Below, piece by piece: positions 1 to 11,000 of a stretch of DNA of 64,000 bases. The translations under genes were made by a program, and so were the position numbers. The DNA lies in assembly GCA_037349105.1 (NCBI GenBank), contig JAYJMM010000039.1:2294001-2358000 (forward strand), written 5' to 3'. Source of the DNA: Limnomonas spitsbergensis (Eukaryota; Chlorophyta; Chlorophyceae; Chlamydomonadales). The first letter of the stretch is position 1. Each line of letters begins with the position of its first letter. Below the pieces are notes generated by a model. The model worked only from the letters and a program-made list of their open reading frames with translations. It did no database searches and was not told the origin of the DNA.

Positions 1-310
1 AATAAACAGAGCTATAATACTGGCACTGGGACATGTAAGGCAGCCACTACCGGTGGCGTGTGTAAAGTTTTGTTTGTGAGGTTGTGTAGAAGCCCAAATT
101 TTGGCACGAGCATGTGTGGAGCAACCAACGCTCAATGCACTAGGTTTCGTCTCTTGTCACTAAGATGTGTGGGGCGGCCACTTCTGGGAACAGTAGGGTA
201 AATAAGCTGGCAGTAGCATGTTCGGGGTAGCCATTCTAATTGTACGCAAGTGGGGAAAACTGGCAAGAGGATTTCTGGGGCAGCCACTTCCATAGGCGCT
301 ACATTCAGAT
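1..310. repeat. degenerate 60-65 bp tandem repeat
   Basis: Four to five diverged copies of a unit of about 60-65 bp. Each has a 'ctggcac/ctggcag' box, then a 'catgtgtgg'-like box, then 'ggcagccact' (copies near 21, 100, 160, 210 and 270). No coding frame is convincing. It lies upstream of the glutathione transferase gene and may be the tail of a larger array to the left. Confidence 0.5.
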
Positions 311-620
311 CCCAGCAACGGCGTACATGGGTGAAACCTTGTTGGTTGCACTTCGGAGGGTTAGCAAGATTTCCAAAGGCGGCTGTTTGACAGTGTGACA
401 AGATTTTGTGTTAGGCAGGCTCGACTGGGGTACATTTTTAGAGTTGTACCGGGGCAGGCTTGGGTGGGATGCCTTGGCCTTTGTGGACCACGTAGTAGAT
501 ATCGTTGAGGCCTAGACATTTTCAGAGGTGGGAAATTCCTTTGTATTTTGTGTTTTTCCAGCCTTTTGTTTTGTCCCTTCACTTTTTTTTCCCTTTTCCT
601 TTTTATCTCCCCCTTTTAGT

Positions 621-678
621 CAGGCGCCCATGCGGCCAAGCCTGTTTTAGCAGGGCCCAGAGGGATGACGTCATTGAC
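621..678 (-). repeat. dispersed repeat, copy A
   Basis: Read on the minus strand, this has a GTCAATGACGT box, then a CCTCTGGGCCCTG box, then AGGCTTGGCCGCATGGGCGC. The same three blocks in the same order occur at 22136-22192 and 58233-58289. This marks a short dispersed element of unknown class; no terminal repeats or coding capacity are visible. Confidence 0.5.
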
Positions 679-1432
679 ATGCATGTGGAGAGGCCCAGAA
701 TAATTTGGCAGGCCTGCATGGCTCCGTATATATGTTCGTGCCACGTCGCCTCCTGAATGAACACCATATATTTATTCACTGCCACGTATTGCCCCCCTTC
801 CTCGAATCGAACTCGATTCGATATCGTGGTCTGTCTCCTGTTAAGCGAACGCTCGAAGTATCGCTTCGATCGGCACTCACTTCCCTACCAGTCGGCTCCG
901 CCCTCGTATCACACGTCAACCTGTGACGTCACGCTATGGCGATGCGTGATTTAAGTTTTCGATGCCTTCGCATCTTAGTTCCCATCGGCTTCGACCCCTG
1001 CCTACCGCCCGAACGCTACACGATTCGATTTGCCTAACGCCGATCAGCTAGCCAACATACAACTGGTTAATGGGTCCTGAACATCACCGATCGCGGCGCC
1101 TCGGGACTCGGGAGCCTTCCAGCTATTTCAGCCTGCGCACAATAATCCCACTTTCGACAGTCGCCAGTCGCCACACCTCCTGGCGCTACCGACCACCGGG
1201 GGGTACGTCCATCGTATCTTACTTGATCTTGGTGCATTCCAGGTGTTACAACACACACACTTGCCTGCGTTTTCAAAGCACATGTGGAAAGGTGTGGAGT
1301 TGCCCAAGCGTCCACTGAAAATAGGTTGCCCCAGCCGGCTTTTCCTCTACGTTTCCACGCAGAGTTGCCCCAGCCTACTTGACCGTGGCATGGTCCAGCG
1401 TATATGCACCGTTCTCAACATAGGCACCTTAC

Positions 1433-1556
1433 CATCATCGTTGGACCGGGTATTTCGATCTGCAGCCGCCAAGAAGACGAAGATGACAATGGCCAGGACT
1501 ACCGCGATGCTCGCGTAGTACGCGTAGTAGTAGTAGGAGACCAAGGTCAGCCCCAC
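1433..1556 (-). CDS. possible membrane-segment exon fragment
   Basis: On the minus strand one frame reads a Tyr-rich stretch followed by a strongly hydrophobic run (SIAVVLAIVIFVFLAA), then ADRNTRSNDDG. It is followed by a donor-like GTAAGG at the point where the frame would leave the exon. The hydrophobic run is long enough for one transmembrane helix. No upstream ATG in frame and no clear acceptor are visible, so this could be part of a divergent gene, a relic, or chance. Function unknown. Confidence 0.2.
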
Positions 1557-2060
1557 GGTCAGCCCCGAAAGTCATGGAAATCGGCATGATGGGCATCGAG
1601 TCAGCAATAAATAGAAACGAAGAACTTGGGATGCAAGATAGAATAAGTTGTATCTGGGACGGGCGGATCCCTCTTGACCTTTTGCAAGGGCGGACTGGAT
1701 TCTGCCGCGATGAGCGATCATGCGACACAACATTTTGTCATTTTTGTGCCGCTCGCGGCACAAGCTAAGTTGCACATGTTTAAGATGCTTGTGACAAGAC
1801 TTTCATCGAAGACTATCATTTTAATGTACGAGAACGACATCGAGGAGCTTGTGAAATCGCGAATCCTTCTGATCTGAAATGAGGGCGGTTCGGACCAGGG
1901 CCCCTGGTTCGAACCACCGTTCGAAACCCTGACCCCACGCAACCGTATCCTCGTGGTGGGGAACCCTGGCCAATCGATCCCCCCGATCCCGACATCTGGA
2001 CCCTAGCAGTCGACCCCCTAGGACGCTTTCCCCCTCAACTTGGCCACTTGCTAAATTATT

Positions 2061-5000
2061 ATGCAGACCCTCAGGCCGCACTCGCGCCTGCTGCTCTCCT
2101 CCACCCAGACCCACCTGCACCAGCCCCTCGCATTGTCCCGCCGTCCGACCTCAAAGAGAGCCGTTTCGCAAATGCAGGTGCGCCTGCTTGGCCTCTTCTG
2201 AATCTTCCTGGCATTCAGTAATTTCCGAGAGTATTCTTGGCCCCCTCTCCTTTCCACAAGAAGCATGTCAGTGTGGCCAATGCCATGCAAGCTTGCAAGC
2301 ACGCATGCATGTGCACACAAAACCGATATCTCTGCGTACAAGCAGGCATGCACTTACCTGATACCCCTTTATTCCAGACTAGGCATGTCATCATCCCCAA
2401 CGCCGCTGCATGTGAGATGGCATGCAGGCTTGTGTGCAGAAACCCGATACCTCATGTAGAAGGGTGGAGAATGGTGTGAAAATCCTTTTGTTTACAAACA
2501 GAGCTTTGAACTGAGGCACGAAGCACTGGTGGTCTGCCAGTTTACAATGATAACCTTAGAAACGTCAAAAGGGTAACATGGCTGTCATAGTAAAATGCTG
2601 AAGATGACTGACTGGCTGACTGAGTGCATGGGGAAGGAGGCTTCAGCAGCTTTGAGGGTTTGTCATTCCATGCATGCATATCGGGATAAATCCACGCCTG
2701 CAAGCATTGGAACTGTAGAAAAAAATCATTTGTGTGAATAAGCCCTGCGCCATGACTGAGTTTGATGACTCTATCAAGGCCCCCTCCCGACAGTATCGTA
2801 ATGGTAGCCACTTTGCCACCTCCATCCCCCCTCCTGTAGTGAATGTTGCCTCCCATCCTTCTTGACAGCTCCATACTTGCTGTGGCCTTCGGTTTGATCT
2901 CTTTACCCATAGGGTCTGGGAGGGTTCAGTCATTGATTTCCACCTACTTGATCAGGGAGCAGGGGGAGGGGGGTGAAATTAAAAGCTGAAAATAGGGCCA
3001 GCGACTGTCTCCTTGAGCCAACGCGCATGCCCACTTGTATGGCCGAGCCAGAGTGCATGCCCACTTGCATGGCTGAGCCAGAGTGCATGCCCACTTGCAT
3101 GGCTGAGCCAGAGTGCATGCCCACTTGCATGGCTGCAGGTGGTGAATGCATGGGAGTCGGTCGTAGGCTTCTTGAAGGTGTGGCCAGTTGCTGCAGAACA
3201 CACCTCAAAAGGCATAGATAACATGATGAAGCGAACGCTAGAAGGTGTTTCAGGCAGGCATGCAGCCTGATTTGGGGAGAGGATTATATCAATTAATAAA
3301 TTCACAGCTGTTTAAGAAGTCCAGACCCCCCGAAAGTGGCTGGGTGGTACATATGCCTGCTATCTTGTCCTACCCAGAGAAATCTTCCGATCATCAAATA
3401 ATCGTTTCATCCTTCAAATAAGAGAACCTCCTAACTTGTGTGTGTGTGTCCTTTTATGTTTGTAGGGAAAGGCAGTGGCAGCGCCAGCGCGTGTTGCGTA
3501 CTTTGCAGATACAGCGCCGTCGTGGGACGTGTTGGAGCAAATGACCAAGTAGGGAGGAGGGAGGGCAGGCGGGAGGGGGGCTCGAGGGATTTGATCGAGC
3601 AAATCTCCATGTAAGGAGCGAGGCTGGGTGGAGGGCAGACAGGAATGGACAGGGGGCCTCATAGGATGTGGTGTGGCAAATTACTATGTAGGCAGGCTGG
3701 AGGGAACCTTGAACACGAATCCCTAAACCCTTTGCTTGAAACCCTAAAACCTTGAACTCAAATCCCTGAACAGCTACTCCTTAAACCCCCTGCTCCCTCA
3801 GGGCCAAGATGTCCGAGTACGGAGTGGATTTCTACGCCGATCCTAACCCCGGTCCCACGAGCGCACAAGCCTTGGTGCGCGCTTTCGGCCAGCCAGCTTC
3901 TTCCATAAGAATCAAACTGTACCGCGACCACGCTGCCTGGTGAGACGTGTACCGCTGTGACTGGATCGATGTGGCTGTACTGCCGCGGCAGTCCACTTCT
4001 ACCCCCTGTGCCTCAGATGGGGTGTCATGACTTGCTATTATTTTGTGTTTAAGCTGTTGCTCATGGGCCAGAAAAATGCAGTACAACAGGCTCTTTTAGA
4101 TGCCCCCGCTAGAAGCCCCCTCTTGTGTTCTGGCCGCTTCTGTGGCGTTCGGAATTTTCATAAGTCTCACCCGTGTGCTTCTGGCTTATATAAGCACCAA
4201 ACAGTCGTGTTGTGTCTCTCTGCCTGCAGGTGCCCCTACTGCCACAAGGTAAGGCACCCGGGGATGGAAAAGAGCCCGGAGCAATTTTTTAAATGCGGGC
4301 CTCTTTGGTTAAAAAACAAAGCTCAAGCTGTATCTTCTTGCCGGTGGCTGTGAGGTTAACAGGGCATATGACATTCCCTGCTATGGCTCCATGATCCGGG
4401 GCTGGCTAATGGCAGGCCCCTCGCCATGGAAGAGTGGTTTGAGGCTTTGACAGGCCCGGTCACACAAGAGTGGCTTGGGGCTGGGCAGGCCCTGTCACGG
4501 AAGAGTGGCATGAGATTGGGGTGATTCATGCCACACAAGAGTGACATGAGGACATGACAGGCCCTACCACACAGGATTGACTTTGGGCCTGGATAGGCCC
4601 TGTCGTGGAAGAGTAACCTGTGGTTTGGGATGCAGCTGGTGCACTCTCTGGGGGCATGCCGTGCCAGTGTATATTCTTTGCCAAGAGGTTATAAAAGACA
4701 GGTTACTCCTGTCTTAAGACCGCCGCTTAAGACCTGAGGGAGATGAATTCCGGCCATGAGGCCATGATAGGCGGGCTGCTCTGCAGCAGCAGCTGCTTAA
4801 AAACCTGGTTGGAATAAAATCTGGCACTGCCTATGGCCGCCGGCCCATGCAACATGACCGGTCGCGTGTGGCTCCTCTGGTCAGAGACTGAAAGGTAAAT
4901 GTGGATTGACTGTAGATGAAGTGTGGTTGAACTGTAGCTGCCCTGTAGCTGAAGGGTAGCTGAGCTTCCCAAACAATCTTTGCGCTGAGCATTGAAGATT

Positions 5001-8000
5001 GTCTGCAGGTGTGGCTGCAGCTGGAGGAGAAGAACGTCCTCTTCAATATCAAGACCTGTAGCTGAACTGCAGCTGAAATGTAGCTGAGTCCTCAAAGAAA
5101 CTCTTTGCTGAGCATTGAAGATTGCCTGCAGGTGTGGCTGCAGCTGGAGGAGAAGAGGATCCCATACACCATCGAGAAGATTAACATGAGGTGTTATGGA
5201 GACAAGCCAGCGGCGTTCATGAGAAAGGTGGGTTACTTGAAGTTAGTTAGTTATGGTTGGGCGGGTTGCTTCGGATCTGCAGACACATGTCAGTGGCTTT
5301 CATGAGAAAGGTGAGTTAAGTTTTAATTAATTGGTTAGGGGTCAAGGTGGTTGGTTACGGGCCTACAGAGACAAGGCGACGGCGTCCATGAGGAAGGTGG
5401 GTTGTGATAATTAGTTATGGGTTTAGATGGTTAGAAAGGTGGAACAGGTTGTGGTTTATTTCGTCACTGGAAGTCAGGGTTTTTTTAGTCTAGCTCTTGA
5501 ACCTAACCGGTGAGTCTGGCTGGTTTGTTCCAATCTTAGACCCTCTCCATCTGCTGCTTGCCCTCCAGGTGTAAGGTGGCCTCTTGCCCTGTAATTGGCA
5601 ATGATGGTGAAGTAGTGGAACAATCCACTGTGATCACGACCTGCCCCCAACAATGATGGTGAAGTGGTGGCCCAATCCACTGTGATGAACACCCTCTCCC
5701 TCCCCAAGTGGCAGTTGGCCTCTTACCTGGCACTGAAATGGAAATGGTGGGTGGTGACCAAATCCTGATGAGCCCCCCTTGTGATCCTGGCCTCCTCCCC
5801 CCTCCCCTGATCCTAGGTGTCAGGCGGCCTCCTGCCAGTCATTGAGATTGATGGCGAGGTGGTGACGGAGTCCAACACCATTATGGCGCTGCTGGAGGAG
5901 GAATTCCCCGACCACAAGCCGCTGATGCCGGCTAAGGGCTCGCCGGGGCGGCCCAGGGCGGAGGCGCTGATGCGATTGGAGCGTGAGTGTGTAGTGTGGA
6001 GAAGGGTGTAGTGGTGGTGGGGACTGGGGTGCAACCCTTGGGAGGGGGCACTTGGGAGAAGGCTCTCAGGAGGGGAGGAGGTGCTGATGCGATTGGAACG
6101 TGAGTGTGTAGTGTGGAGAAGGGTGTAGTGGTGGTGGAGGGTATGCAACCCTTGGGAGGGGGCACTTGGGAGAAGGCTCTCAGGAGGGGAGGAGGTGCTG
6201 ATGCGATTGGAACGTGAGTGTGTAGGGGGGGGGTGTAGTGGTGGTGGAGGGTATGCAACCCTTGGGAGGGGGTACTTGGAAGAAGGCTCTCAGGAGGGGG
6301 CAGAGGCACTGATGCGATTGGAACGTGAGTGTGTAGGGGGGGGGGTGTAGTGGTGGTGGAGGGTATGCAACCCTTGGGAGGGGGTACTTGGGAGAAGGCT
6401 CTCAGGAGGGGAGGAGGTGCTGATGCGATTGGAACGTGAGTGTGTAGGGGGGGGGTGTAGTGGTGGTGGAGGGTATGCAACCCTTGGGAGGGGGCACTTG
6501 GGAGAAGGCTCTCAGGAGGGGAGGAGGTGCTGATGCGATTGGAACGTGAGTGTGTAGGGGGGGGGTGTAGTGGTGGTGGAGGGTATGCAACCCTTGGGAG
6601 GGGGTACTTGGGAGAAGGCTCTCAGGAGGGGGCAGAGGTGCTGATGCGATTGGAACGTGAGTGTGTAGGGGGGGGTGTAGTGGTGGTGGAGGGTATGCAA
6701 CCCTTGGGAGGGGGCACTTGGGAGAAGGCTCTCAGGAGGGGGCAGAGGCACTGATGCGATTGGAACGTGAGTGTGTAGGGGGGGGTGTAGTGGTGGTGGA
6801 GGGTATGCAACCCTTGGGAGGGGGTACTTGGAAGAAGGCTCTCAGGAGGGGGCAGAGGCGCTGATGCGATTGGAACGTGAGTGTGTAGGGGGGGGGGTGT
6901 AGTGGTGGTGGAGGGTATGCAACCCTTGGGAGGGGGCACTTGGGAGAAGGCTCTCAGGAGGGGAGGAGGTGCTGATGCGATTGGAACGTGAGTGTGTAGG
7001 GGGGGGTGTAGTGGTGGTGGAGGGTATGCAACCCTTGGGAGGGGGCACTTGGGAGAAGGCTCTCAGGAGGGGGCAGAGGCGCTGATGCGATTGGAACGTG
7101 AGTGTGTAGGGGGGGGTGTAGTGGTGGTGGAGGGTATGCAACCCTTGGGAGGGGGTACTTGGAAGAAGGCTCTCAGGAGGGGAGGAGGTGCTGATGCGAT
7201 TGGAACGTGAGTGTGTAGGGGGGGGGGTGTAGTGGTGGTGGAGGGTATGCAACCCTTGGGAGGGGGTACTTGGAAGAAGGCTCTCAGGAGGGGAGGAGGT
7301 GCTGATGCGATTGGAACGTGAGTGTGTAGGGGGGGGTGTAGTGGTGGTGGAGGGTATGCAACCCTTGGGAGGGGGTACTTGGAAGAAGGCTCTCAGGAGG
7401 GGAGGAGGTGCTGATGCGATTGGAACGTGAGTGTGTAGGGGGGGGGGTGTAGTGGTGGTGGAGGGTATGCAACCCTTGGGAGGGGGTACTTGGAAGAAGG
7501 CTCTCAGGAGGGGAGGAGGTGCTGATGCGATTGGAACGTGAGTGTGTAGGGGGGGGGTGTAGTGGTGGTGGAGGGTATGCAACCCTTGGGAGGGGGTACT
7601 TGGAAGAAGGCTCTCAGGAGGGGAGGAGGTGCTGATGCGATTGGAACGTGAGTGTGTAGGGGGGGGTGTAGTGGTGGTGGAGGGTATGCAACCCTTGGGA
7701 GGGGGCACTTGGAAGAAGGCTCTCAGGAGGGGAGGAGGTGCTGATGCGATTGGAACGTGAGTGTGTAGGGGGGGGTGTAGTGGTGGTGGAGGGTATGCAA
7801 CCCTTGGGAGGGGGTACTTGGAAGAAGGCTCTCAGGAGGGGAGGAGGTGCTGATGCGATTGGAACGTGAGTGTGTAGGGGGGGGTGTAGTGGTGGTGGAG
7901 GGTATGCAACCCTTGGGAGGGGGTACTTGGAAGAAGGCTCTCAGGAGGGGAGGAGGTGCTGATGCGATTGGAACGTGAGTGTGTAGGGGGGGGTGTAGTG

Positions 8001-11000
8001 GTGGTGGAGGGTATGCAACCCTTGGGAGGGGGTACTTGGAAGAAGGCTCTCAGGAGGGGAGGAGGTGCTGATGCGATTGGAACGTGAGTGTGTAGGGGGG
8101 GGGTGTAGTGGTGGTGGAGGGTATGCAACCCTTGGGAGGGGGTACTTGGAAGAAGGCTCTCAGGAGGGGAGGAGGTGCTGATGCGATTGGAACGTGAGTG
8201 TGTAGGGGGGGGGTGTAGTGGTGGTGGAGGGTATGCAACCCTTGGGAGGGGTACTTGGAAGAAGGCTCTCAGGAGGGGAGGAGGTGCTGATGCGATTGGA
8301 ACGTGAGTGTGTATGGGGGGGGTGTAGTGGTGGTGGAGGGTATGCAACCCTTGGGAGGGGGCACTTGGGAGAAGGCTCTCAGGAGGGGGCAGAGGCACTG
8401 ATGCGATTGGAACGTGAGTGTGTAGGGGGGGGGTGTAGTGGTGGTGGAGGGTATGCAACCCTTGGGAGGGGGCACTTGGAAGAAGGCTCTCAGGAGGGGG
8501 CAGAGGCACTGATGCGACTAGAGTGTTTGTGGGGCGGGGGTGGGGGATGCAACTCCAACTGAAGTCAAGTAAGATATGAAAGCATGGACAGGTGCTTGAA
8601 GTCGCGTTGCATACACCCCCCTCCCGCTGCCGAACAGCTGTGTTTTGGAAATTGCTGTAAGCCCCCTCCGCCCCTGATCCCCACTGCAGGCCAGCTCTTT
8701 AGTGACTGGCTGGGTTGGCTGTGTAACGCCTGGGATGATGCCGGCAGGCGCAAGAAGTATGAGGCAACGATGGACTTGATTGCTCAACAGATGGAGGCTG
8801 CAGGGGTGAGGGGGGAGAGGGAGAGGGAGGGGGAGGTTTGTGTGGGGGAAGTGGGATTGAGATTGATGCTGTAGGGGAAGGGGGGGAGAGGAGGAGGTGG
8901 TGTGTGTGGAGGAAGTGGGATTGAGATGGAGGCTGCAGGAGTGAGTGGGGAGAGGAGGGGGGAGCAGGCATCGATGGACTTGATTGCTCAACAGATGGAG
9001 GCTGCAGGGGTAAGGGAAGGGGGGGGGTGAGGTGCGTTTGTGTTTGTGTGTGGAGGAAGGTGGGGAGGAAGGGAGTGGGAATATAGGTGGAGGATGCAGG
9101 GTTGAGAGGGGAGGGGGGAGGGGAGGTGTGTGTAGGAAGAGGGGTTGGAGATTTGATGCTGCAGGGGTGAGAGGAGAGTGTTGGGGTAGGAGGGGGGAGG
9201 GAGGAGGCAATGGCAGATGAGATTTCGTGAGATAGAGGCTGCAGGGGTGTGAGGGAAGAGAGAAAGGGAGGTGTGTGGAGGCAGGAGAGGGGGGTTATGG
9301 AGGGAGGCTGCAGGGGTGTGAGGGGGGTGGATAGGGGTGCAAGCAAAGGAGGGAGATTACTACTCCTGCGACCTCCATCTTTCACGCTTTTCTATCCATT
9401 GGGGAACAATGGATGTGAATGCACAAGAGGTGGAGGTAGCAGGAGAGGGAGGGGACGAGTCACGGGGGAGGAGAGGTGGGTCAGGGTGGGGTGGGGGAGA
9501 GGGGGATCAGGGTGGGGGGGTGATGTGACTGAATGCAACACCCATGTGGTGCCAGGCAGATAGATGGGCTAACCGGCATGTCTTTCAATTTCTTCTGGAA
9601 ATCCCTCCAGGGTTTGACTGTCAAGTGTCAACCCCTCTTACATTGTATCTTATGAGCAGCAGTTCCCCTACCCATTATTGACCGCTTTATGGACCCGCCA
9701 CCCTGTTTTTATATGACAGATTCACAATTGCGCAATTTCGCAACGTAAGCAGTTTTGAGTATTTTGCAATTAGCAAATCAAGCAAAAATAAATTGAAGCA
9801 ATATTAAATGTGTGGTTCGGTAAATTCAACAAGAAGAAATAGGACAAAGGAATATAAACCTCAGCTCCCCAAAATAAGAAGGAGCGCAACCTCCTTCAAC
9901 CCCTTCCCCCCCCTCCCCCCCCTCATTGCTCACCTCCCTCCAGGGCCCCTTCTTCCTCGGCTCCGAGATTAGTCTGGTGGACATCACTTTCACACCCATG
10001 CTGGAGCGGGCCGTGGCGTCACTGGCCTAGTGAGTGGAGTTACGGAGATGGCGGGGTATGCCCAGGCTGCCGGCCTTAGGCCGGTCAAGGATTATTTGCC
10101 ATCTGTCAAGGATTATTTGCCATCTGTCAAGGATTATTTGCCATCTGTCCAGGATTATTTGCCATCTGTCAAGGATTATTTGCCATCTGTTCAGGGGTGA
10201 AGGCAAGTGGCTTGCCAAATGTGGGGGCACCATGAAATTAAAAGCGGTGGAATAGCAGGTCCAGTTGTGAGGGCAGGTGGCTTGCGAAAGGACCTGGATG
10301 GCAGGCTGAACTCTGTCATTTTTTTCAGTCGGCTGACGCCGACCACGTGTTATTTTTTTCGTCGGATGCACTCTGTAATTTTTTGCTGGCTCACCACTGT
10401 TTCGGCCTGTGGCCCCAAAACAGTGGAGCACGGCAATGGCGGCCCGATTTCTCCAAGCGGGACGTCCAGCTGTCACAGCTCTGCACGTTTGCAAACAAAC
10501 TGCCATGTGTTGCTGCTCTCCATGCATGAAACTATTTACACATCCTGCTCTTTGTTTTTGAACTCGGGCGTCTTCGCTGTTTTGATCCACAAGGCTGTAT
10601 TGACATGTCTAGTTCATTGCCCATCGGGTCCGTGTCGTTGCCTCTGACCCATCCTTGCCCACACCTTAAGCTGTTATATTTTTTCGAACCCGGGCCTCTT
10701 GGCACGTTGGAACCCTAGTCTAGTTCATTGCCCGTTGGGTCTGATCTTTGCCCCTGACCCATCCTAGCCCCCACCTGATGCCGATCTCCGCTTTGTGAGG
10801 GTGCGTTCGACTTCAGCCAAAGTCTGGGGTTTTTGGATCCAGGGTTTGAGCGTATTAGACAAAAACATGGTTTTGGGGCCAGAGTCGTGGCCAGAGTTGT
10901 GGCCCTCCATTTGTGAACCGTCCGTCTGCCATGAAGCAGCTTCTTCCACCCTCCATTAGAGATCCGTACTTGAATCTTGCATTTTTGCCCCCTTCCCCAT

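Larger units (their letters stand above)
311..2060. other. upstream region of the GST gene, no confident gene
   Basis: I see no supportable complete gene. Two perfect 8-bp palindromes TGACGTCA (bZIP/CRE-type core) occur at 666-673 and 924-931. They are possible promoter elements, but chance or membership in a dispersed repeat is equally likely for the first one. Around 790-1060 the sequence is rich in cgattcgat/gcttcgatcgg motifs. No TATA box or transcription start can be assigned. Confidence 0.4.

Noticed and set aside
5932..8509. Minus-strand His/Pro/Ser-rich frames across the 109-bp array
   Set aside because: Antisense reading of a splice-donor repeat in GST intron 6; frames break whenever the G-run length changes.
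8518..9385. Long Pro/Ser/His-rich minus-strand frames (228-230 codons)
   Set aside because: Complement of G-rich filler overlapping the exon 7 donor duplications; composition alone explains the open frames.
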